Below are positions 44,000-51,630 of a stretch of 64,000 nt of DNA, piece by piece (positions within the stretch are counted from its first letter, which is position 1; each line of letters starts with the position of its first letter). The notes under the pieces were generated by a model. That model ran no database searches and was not told the DNA's origin. It saw only the letters and a list, made by a program, of their open reading frames with translations. The translations under genes were made by a program, and so were the position numbers. The stretch comes from Phycisphaeraceae bacterium (GTDB lineage Bacteria; Planctomycetota; Phycisphaerae; Phycisphaerales; SM1A02). Location of the stretch: assembly GCA_019636755.1 (NCBI GenBank), contig JAHBWZ010000006.1, positions 62,001 to 126,000 on the forward strand. The letters are read 5' to 3'.

Positions 44000-45205
44000 A
44001 TGCGCATCCTGCACGTCATCCCGCAGTTCCCGTGGTTCGGCGGCCGGACCATCGTCGGCGGGCATGCGAGCTGCCTGCTCAGTCTCGGGCTCGCGCAGGC
44101 GGCGGCGGGCCACGAGGTCACCATCCTGTCCCATGTCATCCATCGGGCGGGCGTGGAGAAGATCGCCGACGGTCTCCACGTGCATTCGCTCTTCGGGATC
44201 GGTCGCCCCGGCACCGTCCGGTTCGGGCTCCGGCTGCTCGCGGCGGGCCGCCACTGGCTTGGCGAGCGTCCGGGCGCCTTCGACGTCCTGCATGGGCATT
44301 CGGGCTTCGCGGATTACCTGCTGCTGACCGCGGCCCTCGCGCGACGCGGCCGGCTCCCGTCGGTGCACACGATGTACTGTCCGATCGCGGCGCACGGAGG
44401 CCGCGCCCGGCTTCCGCTCGTGCATGCTTTCCTGCGCGGATGCGCCAGGCGGATCGGTGCGCTCTCGGCGATGAGCCTGAATGTGGCGCGATCCATGGAG
44501 GCCTGGGGCAGTCCGCCGGTCACGCCGATTCCGCCCGCACTGGACTTCTCCCGCTTCTTCCCACCGCCGATCGCGACCGTCCCGGGAGGCGCCACGTCGG
44601 AGGTCCGACCCCTTCGACGGGAACTCGGGCTCGGCGACGACGACATCGCGGTTCTCTTCGTCGGGAATGCGAAGCCGCAGAAGAACCTCGCCGGGCTCCT
44701 TCGCGCGGTCGCGCAGATCGCCGGTCGCCACGACCGCCTCCGACTCATCATCACGACCGAACTGAAGCAGTCCTCCAGCGACGAGCACCTGCAGGCCCTG
44801 CATGCGATGATGCGCGACCTCGGGCTCGAGGACCGGATCATCCAGCGGGGCATCGTCGACAACATGCCTGAACTCATGCGCTCCTGTGACATCCTCGCGG
44901 CGCCGTTCCTCGACTCCAACGGGCCGTCGGACTACTTCATGGCCGTCCTCGAGGCCATGGCATGCGGCCGCGCCGTCGTCTGCTCGGCGATCGGCGGGAT
45001 GCCGGAGGTCGTGAGCGACGAGGTCGGTGGACTCGTCGATCCGCTGGACCAGGATGACCTGGCCGCCGCACTGGAACGCCTGGTCGTCGATCGCGACCTC
45101 AGGCAGCGTGCCGGAGCGCGGGCGCGCGAGGTCGCAGCGGCACGATTCGATCCCGCGGTCGTCGTCGAGTCGACCGGCCGCCTGTACGCCGGAGTCATGT
45201 CATGA
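44000..45205 (+). CDS. Family 4 glycosyltransferase (GT-B fold)
   Basis: 401 residues. The N-terminal Rossmann domain starts MRILHVIPQFPWFGGRTIVG, with a glycine-rich loop that often binds the acceptor, and has DVLHGHSGFADYLLL. The C-terminal nucleotide-sugar domain has VLFVGNAKPQKNLAGLLRAV and the GT4 ExFGxxxxE-like region DYFMAVLEAMACGRAVVCS, where Glu is the expected donor ligand. It transfers a sugar to lipid or polysaccharide; donor and acceptor are unknown. The stop overlaps the next start (ATGA), so it is made together with the methyltransferase, as in polysaccharide-modification pairs. Confidence 0.88.
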   Translation: MRILHVIPQFPWFGGRTIVGGHASCLLSLGLAQAAAGHEVTILSHVIHRAGVEKIADGLHVHSLFGIGRPGTVRFGLRLLAAGRHWLGERPGAFDVLHGHSGFADYLLLTAALARRGRLPSVHTMYCPIAAHGGRARLPLVHAFLRGCARRIGALSAMSLNVARSMEAWGSPPVTPIPPALDFSRFFPPPIATVPGGATSEVRPLRRELGLGDDDIAVLFVGNAKPQKNLAGLLRAVAQIAGRHDRLRLIITTELKQSSSDEHLQALHAMMRDLGLEDRIIQRGIVDNMPELMRSCDILAAPFLDSNGPSDYFMAVLEAMACGRAVVCSAIGGMPEVVSDEVGGLVDPLDQDDLAAALERLVVDRDLRQRAGARAREVAAARFDPAVVVESTGRLYAGVMS

Positions 45206-45945
45206 CGCGAGAGACCGCCAATCCCGAGTTCTACGATCGCGACAGCCGGAAATACGACGAGCAGCGCTGGCAGAGCGCGGGTGGCGCGTACACCAACCAG
45301 GCGCAGCAGGCGATCGTCCTCGAACTCACGGCGGACTGGACGGGACATCGCGTCGTCGAAGTCGGACCCGGCACGGCGAGGTTCACCATCCCGCTCTGTG
45401 AGCGCGGCGCGAAGATGACCGTCGTGGACATCTCTGCGGGAATGCTCGAAGTGGCGCGACAGAACGTCACGGACGCCGGCTTCGCCGACCGCGTCGAGGC
45501 CTTCCGCCAGGGGTCGATCTACGAACTCCCGTTCGAGGATGGCGCCTTCGATCACGCGATCTCGCTGAATGTCTTCAACCACCTCGAGCGGGCGGGCGAC
45601 GCGCTGCGGGAACTCGCCCGCGTGACGCGTCCGGGGTCCACGCTGCTCTTCAACTACGCGAACCTGCATTCGTGGTACTGGCCGGCAGCCCGGCGCATCC
45701 GGCGCCGCGGCACCGCGGTCGGCCAGGATGTCTTCTCGATCTGGGAGCGACCGCGCGACGTGCGGCGGATGATTGCCGACGCGGGGCTGGCGCTGGTGCG
45801 CCGCGTGGGTCATGTCCACATGCCGCGCGCGATGGAGCGGTACCACCTGACCGGCGCCGTCCGGCTGCTCGACCGGCTCTCGCGGCGCGGACCGCTGGAG
45901 CCCCTGGCGGCAACGCATTACTGCTTCTGCCGGCGCCTCGAGTGA
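45202..45945 (+). CDS. SAM-dependent class I methyltransferase
   Basis: 247 residues. The SAM motifs are VVEVGPGTARFTIPL (motif I, about 52-66), MTVVDISAGMLEVAR (motif II) and FDHAISLNVFNHLERAGDAL (motif IV region), followed by LRELARVTRPGSTLLFNY. The N-terminus YDRDSRKYDEQRWQSAGG resembles small-molecule and glycan methyltransferases. Translation is coupled to the glycosyltransferase by a 4-bp overlap. It probably methylates the same glycan or lipid (inference). Confidence 0.85.
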   Translation: MTRETANPEFYDRDSRKYDEQRWQSAGGAYTNQAQQAIVLELTADWTGHRVVEVGPGTARFTIPLCERGAKMTVVDISAGMLEVARQNVTDAGFADRVEAFRQGSIYELPFEDGAFDHAISLNVFNHLERAGDALRELARVTRPGSTLLFNYANLHSWYWPAARRIRRRGTAVGQDVFSIWERPRDVRRMIADAGLALVRRVGHVHMPRAMERYHLTGAVRLLDRLSRRGPLEPLAATHYCFCRRLE

Positions 45946-46057
45946 CGTCACCGCCATCCGGGGGATGGCGCCGGCAGCGCGGGAACGTCCATCCGCGCGC
46001 CGCTCTCGTCGGTCATACCGGCATGAGGCCCCCACGGACGCGTGGTTCCGTGCCGCG

Positions 46058-46630
46058 TCACTCGTAGCGGCGCAGGCCCTGCACGATCGTCGCCTTGATG
46101 TCTGTGGCGCGCATGAGCCCGGTGCCGGAGGAGAGCAACCGTCCCTCCGGTCCGAAGAAGCGGTACTGGGGAACGCTCATCGACGGGAGTCGACCGGCCA
46201 CGACCAGCGACGGGTCCATGCCGTACCGCCGCGCCCAGTCCGCCGCCTGCACGGAGTCCGTGGGCGCCATCGGCCGGGCACCGCTGGTCAGCACGGTGAG
46301 GAACGTGATGTTCCGGCTGAACTCGCGGGCGACCGCGGCGGTCTCGCGGGCCTGCTTCGGGCAGTATCCGCACCACGGTGCCGCGTACTGCACCCAGAGA
46401 AACGCCCCGGCGAACGACTCCGGCGCGACCGACCGACCATGACCGTCCAGGCCGTAGCTGCGGCCGCGCATCGACTCATAGGAATCGGCCCTCCCCGCGG
46501 CCCCGAACACCCCGCCGATCGGCTTCACGCCGAAGGTCGCGATGAACACGACCCCGACCAGCATCATCAGCGCCGAGAGGATCGGGACCGTGCGACTCCG
46601 TCGCGCAGGCCGGGCCGGAACATCGTTCAT
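46058..46630 (-). CDS. Membrane-anchored thioredoxin-like protein
   Basis: 190 residues. One N-terminal membrane helix, TVPILSALMMLVGVVFIATFGV (positions 14-35, shown only in part by VPILSALMMLVGVVFIA), anchors a periplasm-facing domain. The active site is WVQYAAPWCGYCPKQARE, a CGYC motif. The later cis-proline loop is probably in LPSMSVPQYRFF. It could reduce or oxidise disulfides in exported proteins, of which several neighbours are cysteine-rich. Specific partner unknown. Confidence 0.8.
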   Translation of the reverse strand: MNDVPARPARRSRTVPILSALMMLVGVVFIATFGVKPIGGVFGAAGRADSYESMRGRSYGLDGHGRSVAPESFAGAFLWVQYAAPWCGYCPKQARETAAVAREFSRNITFLTVLTSGARPMAPTDSVQAADWARRYGMDPSLVVAGRLPSMSVPQYRFFGPEGRLLSSGTGLMRATDIKATIVQGLRRYE

Positions 46631-46838
46631 GGCAGCCTTGTCGGCCGCGCCGAGTCATGACATCACCATCACTTCGTCGTCGCCCGCGGCCGATGGACCG
46701 GCCCAGGCGCCCCACATCCGACGACCGGAACGGACCGCGCGGCGCCGCCCGGCGCCGGCGTGTCCTCGTCGCCTCGTCGACCTCGCGCTCCCCCGCCGTC
46801 GAGGTGGACTGCCTCGATCGACCGGGAACAGGCGAGGG

Positions 46839-47960
46839 TCATTCGTCGTCCGGCGCCTCGCTCCGCGCGCGCCGGGTCAGCCAGCCGAGCTGCCGGAAGA
46901 TGAACAGCAGCCCGGCCCCGACGGCGAGCGAGACCAGCCAGAATGCGACGTACCCGTAGCGCCAGCCGAGTTCCGGCATGTTGGCCGCATGCCGGGTGTC
47001 GAAGTTCATGCCGTAGACGCCGGCGAGGAACGTCAGCGGAATGAAGATGGTCGCGATGATCGTGAGGACGCGCATGATCTCGTTCGTGCGGTTCGCGGCC
47101 ATCGAGAGATGCACGTCCACGAAGCTCGATGCGAGTTCGCGGTAGGTCTCCAGGACGTCCACGACCTGCATGGCGTGGTCGGCGGCGTCGCGCAGGTACG
47201 GGCGGACTTCCGGCGAGAGCAGCGGATGACCATCCCGCAGGAGATGGGAGAGGGCATCGCGCAACGGCCAGGTCGAACGCCGGAGCATCATCAGTTCCCG
47301 CTTGATCCGGTAGACGCGACCGAGCGCCGTCCGCGACCCGCTCTGACTGATGACCTCCGCCTCGATCTCCTCCAGTTCATCGCCCACGCGCTCCAGCACC
47401 GGGAAGTACCCGTCCACGATGGCATCGATCATCATGACCGCGAGGTATCCGCTGCCTCCGGCGCGGAGCATCTGCCGGCCGCTGCGGATGCGATCCCGCA
47501 GCGGATCCAGGCAGTCACCGTATGTCTCCTGGAACGAAACGACCCATCGGTCGCCGACCACCACGCTGACCTGCTCGGACCGGACGCGACCCGATTCCTC
47601 GATCGTCGTCATCCGGACAACGACGAACAGCACGTCGTCGTAGTCTTCCACCTTGGCCCGCTGCCCGACGTTGCCGATGTCCGCCACGAGCAGTCGATGC
47701 AGCCCGAGTTCACGCCCGAACTGCTCCAGGAGATGGCGATCACCGACGCCCTGGACATCGACCCACGCAACGGGCCAGGCCGGGTCCCGCAGCAGCGCGA
47801 GCGCGTCCGCCGCGTCCGGACTGCGGCGCTCATCCAGCGTGTGCGTGTCGTAGCGGATGACGGAGATGCGGGGCGGCAGTGCCTCCGGCGCCGGTGCGAT
47901 CGTGCCGGGCGTCGAGCCGGCCGCGGGTATCCGGCGGGCGAACAGCGTTGGCAGGTGCAT
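46839..47960 (-). CDS. corA: CorA-type magnesium/cobalt channel
   Basis: 373 residues. The N-terminal cytosolic domain of alpha/beta fold (about 1-230) leads into a long stalk helix. Two C-terminal membrane helices carry the signature YGMNFDTRHAANMPEL between them (GMN at about 318-320). The second helix reads FWLVSLAVGAGLLFIF. The family forms pentamers that pass Mg2+ and sometimes Co2+ or Ni2+. It is divergent from a cation diffusion facilitator gene 81 bp away, so this is a small metal-ion locus. Confidence 0.95.
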   Translation of the reverse strand: MHLPTLFARRIPAAGSTPGTIAPAPEALPPRISVIRYDTHTLDERRSPDAADALALLRDPAWPVAWVDVQGVGDRHLLEQFGRELGLHRLLVADIGNVGQRAKVEDYDDVLFVVVRMTTIEESGRVRSEQVSVVVGDRWVVSFQETYGDCLDPLRDRIRSGRQMLRAGGSGYLAVMMIDAIVDGYFPVLERVGDELEEIEAEVISQSGSRTALGRVYRIKRELMMLRRSTWPLRDALSHLLRDGHPLLSPEVRPYLRDAADHAMQVVDVLETYRELASSFVDVHLSMAANRTNEIMRVLTIIATIFIPLTFLAGVYGMNFDTRHAANMPELGWRYGYVAFWLVSLAVGAGLLFIFRQLGWLTRRARSEAPDDE

Positions 47961-48041
47961 GGGAACGCAGGATACTCACCGCGCGCGGCGCGGGCGGACG
48001 CTCCGATTGACGCCGGGGCGCCCTCGATCGATGATCGCACC

Positions 48042-48986
48042 GTGGAGACCGCACTTCCCGGCCCATCCGAGCACCGCGCCGCGGTCGGCGCGATCATCGT
48101 TGCCCTCTCGCTGTTCGCCATCAAGGCGATCGCATGGTGGGTGACCGGCTCCGCCGCGCTCTACTCCGATGCCATGGAATCCGTCGTCAACGTCCTCGCG
48201 GCCGGTGTGGCGGTGTGGTCCATCCGGATGTCCATGCGCCCGCCGGATCGATCGCACCCCTACGGCCATGGCAAGGCAGAGTTCGTCTCCGCGACCTTCG
48301 AGGGCGGCATGATCCTCGTCGCCGCGGTGGTCATCATGTTCCGGGCGGTCGAGAACATCGTCACTCCGGAGCTCCGGCCGCAGACCATCCCGATCGGCAT
48401 CGCCGCGGCATCGCTGACCGTCGTGATCAACGGTGCCTACGGCGCCATGCTCATCCGGCACGGACGGCGGCGGAACTCGATCGTGCTCGTGGCGAGCGGC
48501 CGGCACCTGCTCACGGACGCGCTCTCGACCATCGGACTGATCGCCGGCCTCGCCATCGTCGGCATGACGGGCTGGCTCCTTCTCGATCCTGCCATCGCAC
48601 TCGTGGCCGCCCTGTTCATCACCGTCACGGGCTGGAGGCTCCTGCGCGGTTCCCTCGGCGGGCTCATGGACGAGCAGGACAGCGCCGATCACCGCACGAT
48701 CACCGCCGCGCTGGAGGCCCACTGCGGACCGGCGGCGACCAGGCCGGAGATCTGCAGTTACCACAAGGTCCGCCACCGGCATGCGGGACGACTGCACTGG
48801 GTCGAGTTCCACCTCCGGGTCCCGGCGTCGCTGGATGTCCGTGCCGGCCACGAGATCGCCACGCAGATCGAACATGAAATCGAAGCGGCGCTCCGACCTG
48901 CCACCGCCACCGCCCACGTGGAACCATGCGAGGCCGCGACCTGCCCGCGGTGTGGACGAGCGGTGGGAGCCTCGGATCGGGGATGA
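48042..48986 (+). CDS. Cation diffusion facilitator (zinc/cobalt/iron efflux)
   Basis: 314 residues, GTG start at 48042; no ATG fits the frame upstream. Six helices are predicted. The metal site of helix 2 reads GSAALYSDAMESVVNVLAAG (S-D-x-x-E variant of the usual HxxxD), followed by SHPYGHGKAEFVSA between helices, and helix 5 carries GRHLLTDALSTIGLIAG with HxxxD. The C-terminal cytoplasmic domain HRHAGRLHWVEFHLRVP is the regulatory ferredoxin-like fold; the tail CEAATCPRCGRAV adds a CxxC pair. It exports divalent metals by proton exchange. The stop overlaps the next ATG. Confidence 0.92.
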   Translation: METALPGPSEHRAAVGAIIVALSLFAIKAIAWWVTGSAALYSDAMESVVNVLAAGVAVWSIRMSMRPPDRSHPYGHGKAEFVSATFEGGMILVAAVVIMFRAVENIVTPELRPQTIPIGIAAASLTVVINGAYGAMLIRHGRRRNSIVLVASGRHLLTDALSTIGLIAGLAIVGMTGWLLLDPAIALVAALFITVTGWRLLRGSLGGLMDEQDSADHRTITAALEAHCGPAATRPEICSYHKVRHRHAGRLHWVEFHLRVPASLDVRAGHEIATQIEHEIEAALRPATATAHVEPCEAATCPRCGRAVGASDRG

Positions 48987-49468
48987 TGTCCGCCGTGACT
49001 CCCCCGAGACCCACCTGGGATGCGTACTTCCTCGCGATCGCGGAACAGGTGAGCACGCGCTCGCCGGACCCGTCCACGAAGCACGGTTGCGTCATCGTCG
49101 ACGCGGACCATCGCGTGGTCTCCACCGGGTACAACGGGCCTGTCGCCGGACTGCCCAACGATCTCGTGCCGCTGGAGCGGCCGGCCAAGTACGACTGGCT
49201 GATCCACGCCGAGGACAACGCCGTCGCGTTCGCACGATGCGACCTGCGCGGAGCCACCGCCTACGTCACAGGACCGCCTTGCGCGGGCTGCTTCCGGCGC
49301 CTGCTCCAGGTCGGGATCCGCAGGATCGTGCATGGATCCAGGCAGAGTGCCTGCATCACCGGTCCGGAAGCGGACGCATGCCGCCGCATGGCCGACGCGC
49401 TGCACGTGGAGGTGGTGGCGTACCGGACTCAGGGGTCACCCGGAATCGTCGACCCGGCCATCTGCTGA
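48983..49468 (+). CDS. dCMP/cytidine deaminase-like enzyme
   Basis: 161 residues. The zinc-dependent deaminase signatures are WLIHAEDNAVAFARCDLRGA (HAE, catalytic Glu) and GPPCAGCFRRLLQVGI (PCxxC). The opening RPTWDAYFLAIAEQVSTRSP and STKHGCVIVD are typical of dCMP deaminases, which make dUMP for thymidylate synthesis. The ATG at 48983 overlaps the upstream stop (ATGATG), so it is coupled to the metal exporter gene; a second ATG at 48986 is equally good. Late-competence ComE-type deaminases look similar. Confidence 0.87.
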   Translation: MMSAVTPPRPTWDAYFLAIAEQVSTRSPDPSTKHGCVIVDADHRVVSTGYNGPVAGLPNDLVPLERPAKYDWLIHAEDNAVAFARCDLRGATAYVTGPPCAGCFRRLLQVGIRRIVHGSRQSACITGPEADACRRMADALHVEVVAYRTQGSPGIVDPAIC

Positions 49469-49522
49469 CGCGTCCGCGTGAGGCTCGATCTCCACCGGGC
49501 CATCGGACGACCGGACCTGGAC

Positions 49523-49565
49523 AATCGTCGCGGTCGGCCATCCTGGACGGCCGACCGCGGCGATT
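49523..49565. repeat. Long near-perfect hairpin
   Basis: 17-bp arms (49523-49539 and 49549-49565) beginning AATCGTCGCGGTCGGCC, with one mismatch and a 9-nt loop. It lies between convergent genes. It could terminate transcription or be a palindromic repeat element. Confidence 0.7.
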
Positions 49566-49570
49566 CGACT

Positions 49571-49620
49571 GCGACAGGGTTCCGGCGACAGGGTTCCGGC
49601 GACAGGGTTCCGGCGACAGG
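49571..49620. repeat. 15-bp tandem repeat
   Basis: GCGACAGGGTTCCGG is repeated about 3.3 times without spacers, right after the hairpin and before the 3' end of the beta-helix gene. Confidence 0.85.
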
Positions 49621-49653
49621 GCACGCGCGCCGTCGCGCGGTGTCACCGCGCTC

Positions 49654-51093
49654 TCAGGGGCAGGGGCCCCACGTGCTCAGCAGGAGTGTCACGTCGACGA
49701 AGTCCACCCACCAGGAACCGTCGATGTCGGCCGAGCAGCCCGGGCAGGCGCCCCACTGGCTGAGCAGGACGACGAGGTCCGCGAAGTCCACCGCGCCGCT
49801 GCCGTCCAGGTCGGCGGCGCAGGCGGACGACACGCAGAGGAGCGTCTCGCACGCCACGTCGATCCCGAGGAACACGCCGCCCTCGGCGGCGCACTGCACG
49901 GAGGTGACGGCGACGCACGACGATCCGAAGCAGCACCCGCCGACCGGATCCGGTTCCTCGGACTGCACGTCCTGCCGCTCGAAGGCGCCCGCATCCACCT
50001 TCTCGTTCACGATCCGGACGGACCCTGCGAGGTCGACCTGGTCGTCCAGTGGCTGGGGCACCCATCCATTGTCTCCGGCGTCGATCGCCGACGAGGAGAG
50101 CTTGACGCGATAGTCGCCAGCGTCGGGGTTTTCGAACTGCGGGTCGGCCACGATGTTCCCGGCACCCTCACCCGGCCACGCCGACGTGACGAGCGAGGTG
50201 TCGATCCGGTTCACGCCCGATCCGGCGGAGTCAACGTGGGCACCTGCATCGCCGTCGAAGAAGTCAAGGATCGCATTCCGGACCCAGGACGTCGCGTGCG
50301 AAAGGACCGTCATGAGCGTGTGCCCGACCAGTGCCGTGTTGCCGCTGAAGGTGCAGTTCGTGAGGTGAACCGTCGACCCCCAGTTGGCGATCGCGCCGCC
50401 GTAGCCGGCGTGGTTCCCGGCAAAAAGGCAGTTCTCGACGATTCCGTTCGCGTTGGTGTGGAAGGCGATTGCACCGCCCCTGGCGCCGCCGGACGTCGCG
50501 TTCGCGCGGAAGTCACAGGCGAGCACGACGGTCGTACCACCGATCACGCCGATGGCGCCGCCGCCATTGGTCCCGGTCGCGCTCGCGCTGTTCCCGTGAA
50601 ACACGCCGTGTCCGACCTCAACGGTCGAGTAGTACCCGCCGATGGCGCCACCCATCTGTGCCTCGTTCCCGAGGAAACGGCAGTACTCGATGCGCGCGTT
50701 GGAGAGGCGGACGTTGATGCCACCGCCGCGTCGATAGATGTCGTTTGAACCGCGGCCTCCGCGAATCGTGAAGCCGCGGACCGCCGTCCCCGGCCCCTCA
50801 CCGCTCACGATCGAGATGACGCTGAAGTCATGACCGGCACCGTCCAGGACCGTCTGATCCCGTACCTGCGGGCTCTCGGGATCGATGCTCCGCACGACGA
50901 GCGTCTTGCCGAGCAGATTGATCACCTCGTTGTAAACGCCGGGCTGCACCACGATCTCGTCCCCGGAGGCGGCTGCATTGATTGCACCCTGGATGGTCGA
51001 GTAGTGCAATGGAACATGCCGTGTGGCCGCGCCCGCCGCACCGGCGATCGCCAGGATCGAGCCGGCGGCGAGGATCATCGAGACGTGGCGCAT
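49654..51093 (-). CDS. Secreted right-handed beta-helix protein with dockerin-like tail
   Basis: 479 residues from the ATG at 51093, giving the signal peptide MILAAGSILAIAGAAGA. A pectate-lyase-like beta-helix follows (about 25-330): the opening HYSTIQGAINAAASGDEIVV is the standard start of such domains, and rungs such as NARIEYCRFLGNEAQMGGAI and VHLTNCTFSGNTA repeat. A choice-of-anchor-like segment VKLSSSAIDAGDNG is next, then a GGCCFGSSC cysteine module and two calcium-type repeats (DLDGSGAVDFADLVVLLSQW, DIDGSWWVDFVDVTLLLSTW). No catalytic residues could be assigned, so it may bind or cleave polysaccharide. Confidence 0.85.
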   Translation of the reverse strand: MRHVSMILAAGSILAIAGAAGAATRHVPLHYSTIQGAINAAASGDEIVVQPGVYNEVINLLGKTLVVRSIDPESPQVRDQTVLDGAGHDFSVISIVSGEGPGTAVRGFTIRGGRGSNDIYRRGGGINVRLSNARIEYCRFLGNEAQMGGAIGGYYSTVEVGHGVFHGNSASATGTNGGGAIGVIGGTTVVLACDFRANATSGGARGGAIAFHTNANGIVENCLFAGNHAGYGGAIANWGSTVHLTNCTFSGNTALVGHTLMTVLSHATSWVRNAILDFFDGDAGAHVDSAGSGVNRIDTSLVTSAWPGEGAGNIVADPQFENPDAGDYRVKLSSSAIDAGDNGWVPQPLDDQVDLAGSVRIVNEKVDAGAFERQDVQSEEPDPVGGCCFGSSCVAVTSVQCAAEGGVFLGIDVACETLLCVSSACAADLDGSGAVDFADLVVLLSQWGACPGCSADIDGSWWVDFVDVTLLLSTWGPCP

Positions 51094-51396
51094 CGTTGTA
51101 CCTCTCACCTCGAACTCCTGAGCCCGCTCACGGAACGGAACGGTCCCACCGGGTTGGACGGCCGTTCGATGGCGGACGGCTTCCTGACCCGCGAACACCT
51201 CACGATACGATCGCAAGGCACGATGCCATCCTGCGATCCAGCGCTGCGGTCGCTGCTCCTTTCCTGCGATCGTCCCGTCGTACGCGTGAACATGAACAGG
51301 CTGTTCCGGTGATTCGTGTCCGGTCGGCCCGAGAACCGGCCGGCGATGAGCACCCTGGTCTGCCGCAGGATCGTTCCCGGACGTCCGAACCCCACT

Positions 51397-51424
51397 ATTA
51401 GACCCTCACTGTCGCGGAATGCAA
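51397..51424 (-). promoter_or_regulatory. Candidate promoter of the beta-helix gene
   Basis: On the minus strand, TTGCAT (51424-51419) and TCTAAT (51402-51397) are separated by 16 bp. This would give a leader of about 300 nt. The gap 51094-51630 otherwise holds the hairpin at 51553-51582 and no supported gene. Confidence 0.4.
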
Positions 51425-51552
51425 GCCTGCGGCGGTCCCGGCGCGACCCCGCCCGGGCGCCCTGCGGGCAGTCGCGGCGCCACCGCGTCGGTGGGTGCGC
51501 ACCATATCGCGGGCTTTACACGGACGTTGCGCATCGACCGCGCCGCAAACAG

Positions 51553-51582
51553 CGGACCCCGGCCGTTTCGGGCCGGGGTCCG
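51553..51582 (-). terminator. Perfect GC hairpin after the cysteine-repeat gene
   Basis: 12-bp perfect stem CGGACCCCGGCC / GGCCGGGGTCCG with loop GTTTCG, 49 bp after the stop of the minus-strand gene. There is no long T-run, only GCTGTTTG. Confidence 0.65.
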
Positions 51583-51630
51583 CCTCAGGAGGTCAACCGT
51601 CCGGTCGACGCTTGGGAGCACGAGGGGTTC

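Noticed and set aside
49571-49620. Possible short CRISPR or direct-repeat array
   Set aside because: Only 3.3 copies of 15 bp with no spacers and no cas genes.
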